A DNA stretch of 64,000 nt, from NCBI GenBank assembly GCA_018296165.2, contig JACKQL020000036.1:1-64000 (forward strand), given 5' to 3'. The notes under the pieces are model-generated. The model did not search any database and was not told where the DNA came from. It worked only from the letters and a program-made list of their open reading frames with translations. Of the stretch, positions 1 through 12,191 are shown in pieces (the stretch's first letter is position 1; every line of letters starts with the position of its first letter). The DNA comes from Termitomyces sp. T153 (Eukaryota > Basidiomycota > Agaricomycetes > Agaricales > Lyophyllaceae). A program made the translations under genes and the position numbers.

Positions 1-3000
1 CCGAGACCTGCAGAAGACTTGGACCCTGCTCCACCCAACCATCCAGCAGGACTGCAAAATCCTGCTGAACAGCCTCCCCTTGAGCTTCCTATTCCACCAC
101 AGCTTGATCCTATTCAGCCTGTTCCAAGAGGAAGGCAACCTTACTTGATTGAATACCCTCCACACTATCTTAGTCCTATGACTGTCATATGTTCACACTG
201 CCAAGCTTTACATTTTGATGCTGAAAAGCTCACCAAGTCTACTAGAAACAGCCCAAAGTTTGGCATGTGCTGCTTACAAGGCCAAGTGAATTTGCCCAGG
301 CTTTGAGATGCTCCAGCAGATTCATTGAACCTGCTCCATGGGCATCATCCTCTTTCTGACACTTTTAAAACATCTATCCATCAATACAATGCAGCCTTTG
401 CATTCACATCTCTGGGAGTCAAAATTGATCATGCCATTACCAATGCACCTAGACCATACAGCTTTAGGATCAATGGAGAACTACATCATTTGACAGGTGC
501 CTTGCTTCCTATAGAAGGCAATCTGCCTGTATATGCACAGCTCTACTTTTATGACCATAATCAGCAATTGGCTTTTCATCAACAGAACAATTCCAGGCTG
601 GACCCTCAGATAATGGCCTCTTTGCAGGATATGCTTGCTAGAGTCAATCCCTTCATTGGCTTATACAAGCAGGCCAGGCAGATCATGGGAGAAGTTCCAG
701 AAGGCCAACCACAAAGGCTTTCTGTCAAGCTTACAGCTGATTTTGGAGATCCTCAATGCTACAATGACCCCAATGAACAGGAGGGAGTTGCAGCTGTAAT
801 TCCTGGAGATGGCTCAGAGGAGTGATCAAATCATTGTGATATAGTCTTGCACTTGCATAGAGGGGAATTGAAGCAGATCAGCCATCTACATCCATATTAC
901 ACTCCATTGCACTACACAATCATCTTTCCCACTGGAGAGCCTGGATACCACATCAACATTCTTGCCAGACATGGACCACAAGGGCAACAAAGGACAAATA
1001 AGGTCTCTGAAACCTCATATTATGCATATAGGCTTCAACAAAGAACCCTGGAATTTAATGCTGCTTTACTCTGGAGTGGGAGGCTATTTCAGCAATATGT
1101 TGTTGATGCATGGGCTTCAACTGAGCAAACAAAGTTGAATTGGGTTTGGCACAATCAGAAGAAGATCAGAGCTGAAGTCTATCAGGGAGTGGTGGATGCT
1201 GCTGCTGGAGATGAAGAGGTCACCCCACAAAGCCATTGTGTCATCCTTCCTTCCTCTCATACTGGAAGTGAATGACAAATGCAGCAATTATTCCAGGACT
1301 CTATGGCTATTTGCAGGCATTTTGGAAAACCTGATCTCTTCTTGACTATGATTGCCAATCCAAAGTGGTCAGAAATTGAAGAAGCTCTCTTGAAGGAACC
1401 TGCAGTCAATGGGAAGAAGCAAACAGCTGCTGATTGACCTGATATTGTTGCTAGAGTATTTAAACTCAGGAAAAATGCTGTGGTGAAGGAGATCAAGGAA
1501 GGTCTCTTTGGCAGCTGTGTGGCTTATGTTCATACCATTGAATTCCAAAAGAGAGGACTTCCACACATGCACATCTTGATCTTTTTCCATTGCCATCACA
1601 GGATCAAGGATGCACCTGATGTGAATTCCATTGTCTCTGCCCAAATTCCAGATCCAGTTACTCAGCCTCAATTGTATCAGGTATTGGCTTTGTTTAAATT
1701 CTAGATTCAGTAACTTATCTTTGTTGTCAGGTTGTTACTACCAATATGGTCCATGGTCCATGTGGAGCTGCCAAACCCAATGCTAAGTGCATGGTAGATG
1801 GCAAATGTTCCAAGAAATACCCAAAGAAGTTCCAAGAGGTTACTCAGTATGGAGATAATGGCTATCCTCAATATGCCAGGCCTGACAATGGATGCTTCTT
1901 TGAAAAGAATGGTCATCATTATGACAATTGAGATGTTGTTCCATACAACCCTTATCTCTCAGCCAAGTACAAATGTCACATCAATGTGGAGGTCTGTGCT
2001 TCAGTGGAAGCCATCAAGTACATTCACAAGTACATCTACAAAGGCCATGATAGGACAACTTTGGAGATTGCTGGAGAGTAGAGGGATGAAATCAAGGAAC
2101 ACTTGGATGCCAGATACATTTCTGCAGCTGAATCATGCTGGCACATCTTTGAATTCAACATGCATGGAGAGCATCCTCCTGTATATTGATTATCTGTGCA
2201 TTTGGAGGGCCAACATGAAGTCTACTTTCAGGATAATGAACCTTTGGAGATGGTAGCTGCTAGGCCTAATGCAAACAAGACTGCACTCACTGCTTGGTTT
2301 GAAGCCAATGCTAAATTCCCTAATAACAACACCACTTATCAGAACTTTCCAACCAAGTTTGTCTATGAAGCTTCCAAGAGGACCTGGAAGGAGAGGCAGA
2401 GAGGAACAGCTATTGGGAGGATGTACTTTGCTTCACCTCAACAGGGAGAAAGGTTCTACCTCAGGATGCTCCTGACAGTTGTGACCAATGTAACATCATG
2501 GGCTGATCTCAGGACAGTCAATGGCCACATCTGTCCTACTTATAAGGAGGCATGCAAGGCCCTTGGTCTTCTAGAAGATGATGCAGAATGGAGGCAGTGT
2601 CTTGCTAAAGCTGCTCCAATCTAATCAGGACCAGCTCTCAGACAGCTCTTTTGCACTATCCTATTCCACTGTGCTCCTACTACTCCAGAGGCTCTATGGG
2701 ATGAATTCAAGCACTCCATTTGTGATGATCTTTGATACAGATTGGAGAATATCAGGCAGTACAGGGACAGAGTCTCTACTGATGAAGATGTCTATGACTA
2801 TGGCCTTTATCTGATCAATGACAACCTGAAGAATTTTGGCAAGACTCTTCAAGACTTTCCCAATATGTCAGAACCCCAACAAGTTTGGAATGTGATTCCA
2901 GGCAAGTTGGACATTGTATAAAGAGTTGACATTGATACTGATTAAATGATTTCAGGAACTAGGCTTTTGCAAGAAGAAACAGATTATGATGTTGAAGAGT

Positions 3001-4430
3001 TGAAGAGAAGGGTGGATGAAAACAAGGCCAGGTTTAATGGTGAACAACTGGGGGCCTTCAATGAAGTTATGGACTCTGTGGACAACAACTTGGGCAAGAT
3101 GATAATCATTCACAGTGCAGGTGGATGTGGCAAAACATTTGTCTGCAACACTTTAGCTTCTGCTGTTCAGTCCAATGGAGATGTGGCATTATGTGTAGCA
3201 TCATCTGGGATTGCTGCCTTATTGCTGGAGGGTGGTAGAACTGCATATTCAAGGTTCAAAATCCCCATTCCTGCTCTGGATACATCCATTGCCAATATCA
3301 AAAGAGAAACTCAGTTGTCTCAACTCTCACTCCAGACCAAAGTTGTCATCTGGGATGAAGTCCCAATGCAACACAAAAATGCCATTGACTCTGTGGATCG
3401 AGGGTTCAGAGACATCCTGGAGAAGGATGTTCCTTTTGGTGGAGTGACTGTGGTGTTTGGAGGAGATTTTAGGCAAACTCTCCCAGTTATCCAGCGAGGA
3501 CTCAGGCAGCAGATGATTGCTGCTTCACTCAAAAGGGGAAGACTTTGGGATCAGATTCAAGTCCACTACTTGGTTCAAAACATGAGATTGGATCACACTC
3601 CTGATAACATTGCTCATGCAGCTTGGTTATTGGATGTTGGTGCTGGAAAAAACCTTGGGCCTGGAGAAACAGTACAACTTCCAGAAACCATGATCTGTGA
3701 TGACAATTCTGTCACTGGATTGATCTCTTCTACTTATCCTCATATTGATCACCATCAAGATGATCAGTATTATCTGGACCATACCATCCTTTCTGGCAAG
3801 AACTCTGATGTAGAGGATATCAACTCTGAAGTTCTGCAGAAATGTCCAGGAGAAGAAAAAATCTTGCAGAGTGCAGACTCTATCATATCTGATGATGGGA
3901 ATCCTAATGGCCTTGCATTGTATCCAATGGAATACCTCAACTCTCTCAGAGCCAGCAGTTTGCCTTTGGCTAAATTGGCTTTGAAGATTGGTGTTCTTGT
4001 CATGCTGCTCAGGAATCTGGATACAACCAAAGGACTTTGCAATGGGACAAGAATGATTGTCACTCACATTAGCACCAGAGTTCTCAGATGTAGAATCATC
4101 AGTGGAGATGCCAAGTTTGCAGGATCAATTGTTTTGATTCCAAGAATCAACATGGATGTGTCTGAAGAGGATTTGCCAATTCCATTGTGCAGGAGACAAT
4201 TCCCAGTTTGATTGGCCTTTGCCATGACTATCAACAAGTCTCAGGGTCAATCAGTCAAGCATGTTGGATTGGACCTTCGATCAGGAGTTTTTTCACATGG
4301 CCAACTTTATGTTGCACTCTCTCAGTGCACATCAGGAGATTGTATCAAAGTCATCTTGGACCCAGAAAACACATCAAGAAAGACTGCAAATATTGTCTAT
4401 CAGGAAATCTTGAATGGTTTACAAATGTAA
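1..4430 (+). pseudogene. Helitron Rep-helicase (RepHel), broken by stops and frameshifts
   Basis: Helitron transposases join a HUH-type replication initiator to a PIF1-family 5'-3' helicase. The Rep part (about 850-2250) shows the HUH site as RGLPHMHIL near 1552-1580 and a two-tyrosine motif KYIHKYIYKG near 2020-2046. The helicase part (2946-4430) shows Walker A GGCGKT near 3121-3138, Walker B VVIWDE near 3341-3358, and a C-terminal motif TINKSQGQS near 4228-4254. In-frame stops occur, for example TGA near 1274 and 1437, TGA near 1929, TAG near 2078 and TGA near 4209, and the frame changes several times, so no full protein can be made. A spliceable intron is possible near 1681-1731. Catalytic motifs are still readable, so decay is moderate. 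The proline-rich start (19-306) matches the style of the fragment at 6164-7402. Confidence 0.88.
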
Positions 4431-4549
4431 GTGTGAGTTTTGTTGGATTCAAGCAAGAAATTGCTAACTTCTATGAACTTCAGCACCTAATGTCTATAGC
4501 TGGACCATGTAGTATAGATATTCCTAATGGTTTACAAATGTAAGTGTGA
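4414..4549 (+). repeat. 23-bp direct repeat of the helicase C-terminal end
   Basis: A 23-nt segment beginning ATGGTTTACAAATG occurs at 4414-4436, where it encodes the last helicase residues and stop, and again exactly at 4527-4549. The copies are 113 bp apart. This looks like a local duplication of the gene end within the Helitron tail. Confidence 0.8.
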
Positions 4550-4720
4550 CAGTTTAAATAATTGGTTGGTTAGTACTAACTTTTATAATTTTCAGCATCT
4601 CTAATATATACCAGTGGACATTGTAGTATTTTGTTAATAATGTAATATAGATACATGATTGGTTTATAGATGAAATCTCAGTGTATTGAATGGTAAGAGA
4701 AAAGCAACACTTGGTCAACA

Positions 4721-5065
4721 AAATACAAAGACCTAATCAAACGAAGTGAGGTTGGGTCTGGGATGAAGCACTGAGTTAGAAATACAAAGACCTAACTGAA
4801 TGAAATGAGGTTGGGTCTGGGATGAAGCACTGAGTTAGAAATACAAAGACCTAACCGAACAAAGTGAGGTTGGGTCTGGGATAAAGCAATAAGTTTGAAA
4901 TACAAGGACCTAACCAAATGAAGTGAGGTTGGGTCTGGGATGAAGCATTGAGTTAGAAATACAAGGACCTAACCAAACGAAGTGAGGTTGGGTCTGGGAT
5001 GAAGCATTGAGTAGAATATCGAGGACCTAACCAAACGAAGTGAGGTTGGGTCTGGGATGAAGCAA
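4721..5065 (+). repeat. 59-bp minisatellite, about six units
   Basis: The core GAGGTTGGGTCTGGGA starts at 4748, 4807, 4866, 4925, 4984 and 5042, giving a period of 59, 59, 59, 59 and 58 bp. Units differ by a few substitutions, many at former CpG positions (for example CGAACGAAG against CAAATGAAG). Each unit contains GACCTAACC followed after about 12 nt by GGTTGGGTC, which can pair as an imperfect hairpin. The array lies between the helicase gene end and the candidate Helitron terminus. Confidence 0.93.
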
Positions 5066-5076
5066 GAGCTACAGGC

Positions 5077-5110
5077 CCATGCCAAAGGCACGGGGCGTAG
5101 CTCGTCTATA
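5077..5110 (+). other. Candidate Helitron 3' terminal hairpin
   Basis: Helitrons end in a short GC-rich hairpin followed by CTRR. Here ACGGGGCGTAGCTCGT (5087-5102) resembles a hairpin ACGGG..CCCGT with one base changed, and it is followed by CTATAG rather than the expected CTAG. An overlapping hairpin GCCC..TGCC-AAA-GGCA..GGGC sits just upstream (about 5077-5095). The local GC peak in AT-rich surroundings supports a terminus, but the end is not canonical. Confidence 0.4.
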
Positions 5111-6163
5111 GTATATGGGATGACTCCTGGGAATGTGGCTGTGTGCTCATTATATGCGATGACAAATCTTAAGAAACTGGGTTCCATCAATCCTTATGTA
5201 ATGCTTATGTAAAATTATGTAAGTTGGCTGGCTTCAAATTTTCGGCCAGTTCCTTGGAAAGATCAATTGATCACATAAACATCAAAAACATCGCACCAAA
5301 TCTCTCTTTCTTTCTTCCCAAAAAACTGAAGCTTCCAACATTGTCTCTGCTTTGATACTGTGAGAAAAGGCTTTGATTGGCTTGATAGACTTTCCTGAAG
5401 AGGCTTCACTTACTTGGCCATGTATTATTCTACTACTGAGTGTCATCTCCAATCACTGATCAAACTGATAACCAGATCTTCACTATTGCATCTTTTATCA
5501 GGCTATTTCTTAGCATTGAGTAGCTTTCTGTCCTTGAGGTGGACCTTCTTTTCTTTGCCTAATGTCTGATGGCTGATTTTGATGGTGTATAGAAGCTGAA
5601 TTTCTTATGTGTACTTCTTTTCTGAGAGTCATCTCTATTGACTGATCATGACTAAAAACAGACTTCACTGCAGTCTTTATCAGGCTTTTTTTCTGTGCAT
5701 TCAGTAGCTTTGCAGGTATGTTTTCTCTAGGTTTATCTGAGAGCTGATTTGTGAGCAGTATCTGTTTTTTTTTTGAAGCAGCTATTGGTTTTCTACTTTC
5801 AAGGTAAATCTCTTTTTCTGTGCTGACAGTTGATCTTCATGTTCTCTCAGTAGAATCTTTGCTCTTATCCTCACATCATATTTGAGCCATTTGATATGTG
5901 GCTCTCACTCAGGTAAGAATGTTTCCTGCTTATTCAAGCCTGTATTTGACTGATAATTTGGTAGTTTCTGCTTTCTGTGCTATACTGCTGTTATCCTTCA
6001 GTTTTGGACAGTTGCTGAGTATGTGTTTCTTATTTTTCTCATCTAGAAGAATCATCATTAGCTTGAATTCAGAATCAAACATTGCTTTTTATTGAGCACT
6101 TCCAATAATTTTTATCAGTTTACTTTTCAAGCCTTGATTATGTGAGTACTTATTAACTATTTT
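5111..6163. other. Non-coding interval between two Helitron pieces
   Basis: AT-rich sequence with pyrimidine-rich runs and no convincing coding potential. It may be the 5' leader or introns of the downstream Helitron gene, because several splice-like signals occur just before 6190, but no terminus could be fixed. Confidence 0.5.
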
Positions 6164-7402
6164 TTGATTCTTTGTTTATTGATAAAATTCAGGCCACCTT
6201 CTACCCAGGAACTACCCAGTACTCCTGAGAGTCAAAGACAACAGTCTCGCTCTCAAAGTAGACTACAATTGTTGCAAATGACTGATCCTGATGATCGACG
6301 TGCAAACCAAGGTAATAGAGCTTCTTTCCATAATTTTGAACAGGTCAATGCTGCTATGCCACCTGTGCAACCTTTGCATTTTGATTCTATAGCACTGGGT
6401 AGGGGTACTAATGCCCCCTCTATGAATGATGTTGCTTCTGGATCTTCTGAAAGACCTGTGAGACTGCTAGCTATCTCTGATGACCCATTTTCTTTGAATG
6501 CTCCTGTGGGCCAGAGCATATATATACCTCCTGTAACAAATTTACCTGAGGGTTGGGATGCCCTCAACCACTACATAATATCTCCAGTGGACAAGCTGAT
6601 CCTGCACTGAATAACTTGACCAGAGGAAATATTGCTTATAGAGAAATGATGTCTAATTATAATGCATCTCAAGAGCAATGAACATTAGCAGCTTTTCAAG
6701 AGCAACAAAGACAAAGAAATATTGCTCAGGAACAGAATAGACAGAGGCTTGCTGCTCAACAATCAGATGCATTAGCTGCATTGAAGCAGGAAAGACAGAG
6801 ATTCTTTGCTGAGCAAGAAGAAGCAAGACAAAGATAAGAAAGATATGATCAGAGATTAGCAGAGGAACAAAGACTTGCTGCTCAGCAGGAGGAGGCTAGA
6901 CAGAGACAAGAGAGACATGAGCAAATATTAGCAGAGCAAGATCCTGAACATAGGCCTTTCAATAATGTTTTAGCTCAAAGGATTTTACAACTATGGGAGG
7001 GCCAACATATAGCTGATTTAGAAGAGGATTTGAATGGTTTTGCTCTTCAAGATGATATTGAACTGGAAAATATTCATGCAGCCTTCAATGAAATGATGCT
7101 GCACCCTCTTGAACATTTTGAAGAACCTAGGGAAAATATGAATGATTTTGGAGAACAAGTCTTTAATGGCTTGGCTCCTCAGAATAGCATACCTCCTGAA
7201 GATGACTTGGAATATGTTGATCCTGCTGAACATGGTCCTCAGAATGACATACCTCATGAAGATTACTTGGATCCTGCCAGACATATACCAACAGAACTTT
7301 CTGATGATAATCTACCAGCAGAACAACTGGAACCTCCTGTTCATCCTTCTATTCCACAAATACAAGAGCCTGGACCTGTTCAGCCTATTCCCAAAGAAAG
7401 GT
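6164..7402 (+). pseudogene. Second Helitron gene, N-terminal fragment interrupted by a SINE
   Basis: The frames encode a low-complexity N-terminal region: a polar segment (6192-6600), a Gln/Glu/Arg-rich stretch with coiled-coil character (about 6680-6950), then an acidic, proline-rich linker (7030-7402) ending in QPIPKER. The same linker style (LDP..P..QPVPRGR) precedes the Rep domain at the window start, so I assign it to a related Helitron protein. TGA near 6679 and TAA near 6836 interrupt the frame. The SINE is inserted directly after PKER; the first bases beyond it read GTGAAG, which could have been an intron donor. No Rep or helicase part follows, so the copy is truncated. Confidence 0.6.
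7389..7402 (+). repeat. SINE target-site duplication, left copy
   Basis: TCCCAAAGAAAGGT is repeated exactly at 8338-8351. A perfect 14-bp flanking duplication is the expected footprint of LINE-mediated (target-primed) insertion. Confidence 0.95.
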
Positions 7403-8337
7403 AGGGGCACAGTGGCTCAGCTGGCACCATTGTGTCCCAAAGCAGGTCACATGATCTGCAAGTGCAAGGCCGGGGTTTCAACTCTGGCTGAGTGCGCCTG
7501 TGTAGTAAACACCTTAGACACCACATGGGTAATTTCAACACCGCCGAAAAGCCACCGCCCACACATGTTGATTAGGCAGGCTTTGTAGTGCAGGCCAACC
7601 AGGACCGACCAATCAGCATGTGGTTCAATGAGGCATGGTGACCACCACGCTCATGACCAATCAGAAAAAGAGAAAGTTTCCCCGGTGCGACAGATTTGGG
7701 AGAGGGCTAAGGTCTTCGCTGACCAAGTGTGTCATGGCATGGGTAGGTGTGAGAATAGGAGTCAATAGTTTGATCAGGCTGCCGATGCAATGCGTGGTCC
7801 ATCGGATGGGTTCAGTGAGGTGAAATATCCCTGTTGGCCAGTTCAATTGGGTGCCAAGCTGAAAAGGTGCAGCATGCTGTCACTGGGCTGACCACTGGCC
7901 TATTCCATCACGGTTCCAAATCTTGGGATCAATCTTCCAAAGGTAGCGTCTGGGCATGGGGAAGGGTTTAGTCGTGAGGCCCTTACTGGTGTGTGGGAGT
8001 GGGAGGCTATGAGCTGGCCGAGTGCCTTGTCAAGGGACAATACCAGCATGCACACAGTAAGCCCTGCCGAGTACAGCTGGGTTTAGAAATTGGGATGGCA
8101 CATTAACAGCAGATGGTAGAGGGAATTCATGGTGGGAAGTAGTATGAACTCCAACAAAGTCAAATTGTAGTAAAGTGGCTATGAGGCATAACCGGCATCA
8201 GCTGAAAAGGGATCAGGCCGGAGAACTAGCTGGAGTGTCCGTAATTACCATCCCCAATACGTACTGTGGGTCCTAGGACACTAAGGTCATGTGTAAAATA
8301 GGACTCAAATGAATATATAAGATCAAATCAAATCAAA
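7403..8337 (+). mobile_element. tRNA-derived SINE, about 935 bp
   Basis: The left end is tRNA-like: an A box TGGCTCAGCTGG (7413-7424) fits TRGYNNARNNG, and a B box near 7477-7486 (TTTCAACTC) fits with one mismatch. The first eight bases AGGGGCAC can pair with GTGCGCCT near 7493-7500 like an acceptor stem (7 of 8). The right end is a short tandem tail of AAATC units, typical of SINEs using a partner LINE. Flanking 14-bp duplications are perfect. The body has no long ORF. It keeps many CpGs while the host Helitron has lost them, so insertion is recent. SINEs are usually 100-600 bp, so about 935 bp is long; the body could be a composite. Confidence 0.88.
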
Positions 8338-8351
8338 TCCCAAAGAAAGGT
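8338..8351 (+). repeat. SINE target-site duplication, right copy
   Basis: Identical to 7389-7402. It follows the AAATC tail directly and restores the interrupted Helitron sequence. Confidence 0.95.
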
Positions 8352-9469
8352 GAAGCAAGTAATGGGCACTCATTACATCCATTCAAGTTAACTGTATTCA
8401 ATATCTAGACTGCTTCTTCTGATAGCACTTGTCAAGCTTCCTCTCATGAACCTGGCCTGGATTGCTGATAGAATTAAGCCTTGTTACTGCTTACCCAGAC
8501 ATTATGCTACTCTGTAATTGTTGCCTTATGTGTACTATTTGTGTGATCACAATGCTGCTCAAGTATTTTCTTCTGATAATTGAAGTTATTTGAATGAAAT
8601 ATTCCATGCTTCAGCACAATATAGTTCAAATTTTTCTGATCACCTAACAGAATGTACTCCAAAAGTATGCTTACACCAATTTGATATGACTTGTCAAGAT
8701 TTCTATTAAATCAACATGTTTTTGAATAAGCAATTGTAGTATCAACCAATCAGTGAGTTAATACAATCTGAATATCTGTGTTCTATTATCTCCAGCCTTA
8801 ATACAATGGTAGTCCTTAAGATCAGCCACTCTGATGTTGACCAACCCACCACACTGGTGAGTTAATACAATCTGAATATTTATATTCTATTATTGCTGAG
8901 AAAGATAACCAGTGGGCCAAGACAAGACTGTTTTGTGAGCCATCTTTTCCTCATGCTTCCATATGAGCAAAGATAACACTGCTTAGGAATCAGTGTCCTG
9001 ATCCTCCCATGCTTTTTTGAGGTTATGTGCTGAAGTCAAGGTGTGGGGTTGTAATAAGTACACTTAGTAGGGCTAGGTGCCCCAGGAAATTAGTTTTTTT
9101 TCTTTGACTGCTGGGGGAAGTTGGATTCAAGGGGCTGATGAGTTTTTGCACAGAAGGATGTCAATATTTATAGGACTACTACATATAAAGGACATACTAT
9201 GTGTACATACTTACAGTATCATGGTTTCAACACCTTTTTTCCTTGAACTATATACTCTTCTCCTAATTGAGTTTTCTCTAAGCTATATTTTTCCACAACA
9301 AACCAAAGATCCTGTGGCTCATTCAAAAATGCTGGCATTGCTTGCATTGACACAAGGGAGATTATATCTTCTGCAAGAATTACCTCCAATCCATCATCCC
9401 CTCTGTTGTGGCAAGCTCAAATGGTGTTGTATGAACTTGCTAAAATATCAGGATCTGGATTGGAATAGA
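8352..9469. other. CpG-poor non-coding interval with a 23-bp direct repeat
   Basis: No gene is supported. A 23-nt segment beginning GTGAGTTAATACAATCTG occurs at 8753-8775 and 8857-8879, each followed by a similar TTCTATTAT, which suggests an old local duplication. The right part (about 9000-9469) may still hold the degenerate 3' end of the Tnp2 gene on the minus strand. Confidence 0.5.
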
Positions 9470-12191
9470 TGGAGACCAGTGCCCATGGAACTAATTCCTC
9501 TGATTCACTCAGCTCAGAGTCAGAGCCAGAGTCATTTCTTAAGCTAACATCAAAGTAGAAACAGACTTCAGCATATGTGATATGCCCATTCCATTTAATC
9601 TATGAAATATGAATTAGCTGTGTCATCAGTGACTCTTATTGCTCACTCACCTTGACATTATGGCTAGTGCAAGTATTACCTGAGCATTTTTCATCATTAA
9701 AGACACTCCATGCAATCTGTCCATTTGGCAAATGTATATGACCTCATTGTCTCACAGAAGAGAAATCCAAAATCACCATTGATTCTGCAGCATCTTGCAG
9801 TAGATGAGAATTTCTATTCTGACAATGTAATAGGATGCCAGGCTTGTTGCTTGGTGGTTGATTTTCTAAAGGCCATAATTTGTGAACCATGACTTCAAGG
9901 TCTGGGCAGAGGTTGACAAGGGCATTGATTTAATGCAACAAAGCACATTGAGCAAGATTGGCAAAAGGATTGGAAGGCTGGCATATTTCTTTGCCAAGGT
10001 TACCAATTGTATGCTCCATTGTGTATTGTGAATAATATGCTCCAGGTCCTACTCACAGCATTTGATATGCAAGATGAGTGAGTGTGTGTATTGATGGACA
10101 GCAAACTTGAAGCTGGTCAATGTGCCACTGGTAGTATAGAGCTTCAAACTCCTCACCAAATTGAATAGCCAGAGAGTATCCCAAAGCAACTTGATGCCCT
10201 GTAATGTGGTGTTGAACAAATATTTGAACTGCAGCAACTAGCTTGCAAAAGTTCTGCCAGTATTTATGGGGAAGAATGATTTGGAAGAATGCTGAACCAA
10301 GTCCATAAATATATAAAAGCCATTCAGTAGCTTTGAAGCCACTAGAAATTTTTTCAGCAGGGTTGTGTTGATATACTGCTACAGACTGTGGTTGAAGTTC
10401 ACAGATATTGATATCTGGATGATTGCAATCATGCACTGTGTAGTGGTTTGGCCTGAGATGAGCAGCAAAATAGTGTCCACTATTAGGGATATGGCACCCT
10501 TTCATTCCACAGCCAAGGCAACAACCTTGTGCTCCATGGTGTCCAACACAACTATCTAGTTCAGCCATGACAACAGCATCAGCAGTTCCTAAAGCAAACA
10601 AGATGCAAGAGGATATAACAATCTGTGTTTTAGCATCTCAGACTTTAATGCCCTGACCATTGTTCTCATGCTGTAGAGCAGACAAATGATAAAATGTTCA
10701 ACAAGTGTATGAGTCAATGATTTTGGGTTTATTTGGGCCAGAAATTGTAAAGAGCACCAGAACATTCTGTTCCTTAAAGCATAGATCAGGAGCATAGTTC
10801 TCAATTTTAGCAATGCCAATTCATGTATCTGATTTCTTGCTCTGGTATAGCTGTACACCATCAAGGGATATAGATACCATGGTGTCCTTGCCATTGTACT
10901 GGATGTGATCAGCTAATTCAATGAAATCCCTCCCCAGAAAAGATGTCATTGTATACCATATCACCATTATCATCAAGATCTTCAATCAGCTCTGCCACCT
11001 CTTTCACCTTGTACTCAAGGTAGTACATAGCTTCAGCTCCTTCAGTTGACTGGCACAATGTTTGTACCTGTGGCCCAAGTGGAAATGTACATGCCTGCTG
11101 CCAGGGCACCTTTTTACCATGTTTCTCAAGCTGTTTAGGATCATAGCATGGTGCATGGCATATAGTACATGCATCAAGTTCAGCCAAAGGCCCAGTGAAA
11201 GCATGACAGGAATTGATACACATGTCATCCATGACAGGGAGTACCCCACTAACTTCAGCAACAAGCTTTTTAACATTCAACATTGTGAAATGAGAGCATT
11301 TTGTTATCAGTATAGCATCAAATAATAGCACTGCAGCACTGATTGTACATTGCCTCGCTAGCATCTGTTGCTGCAAATATCTTGAGTAATAACCTATCAT
11401 CTGGAAGGTCAATGTCGACAGGTCCTTGAGTAGGATTCCAAAGGTGATACAGAGTGTCCTCATCTAGTCTGTCATCATCTAAGGTTGCAGTCTTTATCAT
11501 ATGGATGTATTCCTGTGAAAGACAAAGGTTATCAATGCGAGCTTCAGGTATGTTTCCTTCCTCAGTTGCTGGTAATGGTACATCCTGGTTCTGATGTGCA
11601 GCCAAAATTGCCTGTGCATGTGTTGGGCAGTAGTTCTAATACTGTCATGCTTCCTGTCATCAGAACCTTCAGATTTCTGGTCATCCATCTTCTCTTCACC
11701 ATCTGAATGAGCAACTGGTGCACAAGTATCAGGATTTAAGTGATTCCAGTCATGGGCATCCCCATCTAATTGATTCTCTGGATGTGAGGCTGCCTGATTG
11801 TGGTGGGTGTCATTGTCTTCCAGTGTCTCTGGCTCACTGTCCTCCTTGCTAGGTGAAACCTGTAGTATTGTGCACAAAACATGCTACATTATTACATGCC
11901 AATCATACATCAATCAAGAATGTCACTAACCAGCCGAGCCCGTTTTCTTGAGCCAAAACCCATTTCAACACCAGAATCCTCTTCCGCTTGCTCTTCGCTG
12001 CTACTTCCCTCATGCTCCTCATTACTACTTCCCTTGTGTTGGCCAGGTCGTGACTGATCAAGCCATTGGGAGAATGAATGGGTGGGAGGCTGGTATTGAG
12101 GTCGATCACGATGGTTCCATACAGTCTTGGAAGAAACAATGGTTCCACAGCAGATATTACAGTTGCAACTTCTCCAATTTGAGCCGGCCAT
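9470..12191 (-). pseudogene. Tnp2/Plavaka-type transposase, decayed
   Basis: Reading from 12191 down, the frame begins with a Cys-rich N-terminus (MAGSNWRSCNCNICCGT), then an acidic region, then the core block HDM-like DDMCINSCHAFTGP with DACTICHAP (about 11150-11240). The mid-region (10053-10601) has CGMKGCH..NSGHYF. The C-terminal motif YTMEHTIGNLGKEI..PSNPF lies near 9975-10040, then LPNGQIA near 9715 and an acidic tail near 9480-9545. This order is known from transposases of the CACTA-like Tnp2 family widespread in agaricomycetes. Stops occur, for example TAA near 9931 and one near 10917, and several frame changes are needed. Expected introns make exact boundaries uncertain. Confidence 0.8.

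Larger units (their letters stand above)
1..5110 (+). mobile_element. Decayed Helitron, 5' end outside the window
   Basis: This rolling-circle transposon starts before the window. Visible are the end of an N-terminal linker, a Rep nuclease region, a PIF1-like helicase, a non-coding 3' tail with a 59-bp minisatellite, and a candidate 3' terminal hairpin near 5087-5102. The right border at about 5110 is inferred from that hairpin and is uncertain. CpG dinucleotides are scarce throughout, as in the other old transposons here. Confidence 0.75.

Noticed and set aside
7403..7500. Functional tRNA gene
   Set aside because: The B box is imperfect and the segment is the head of a SINE with target duplications and a tandem tail.
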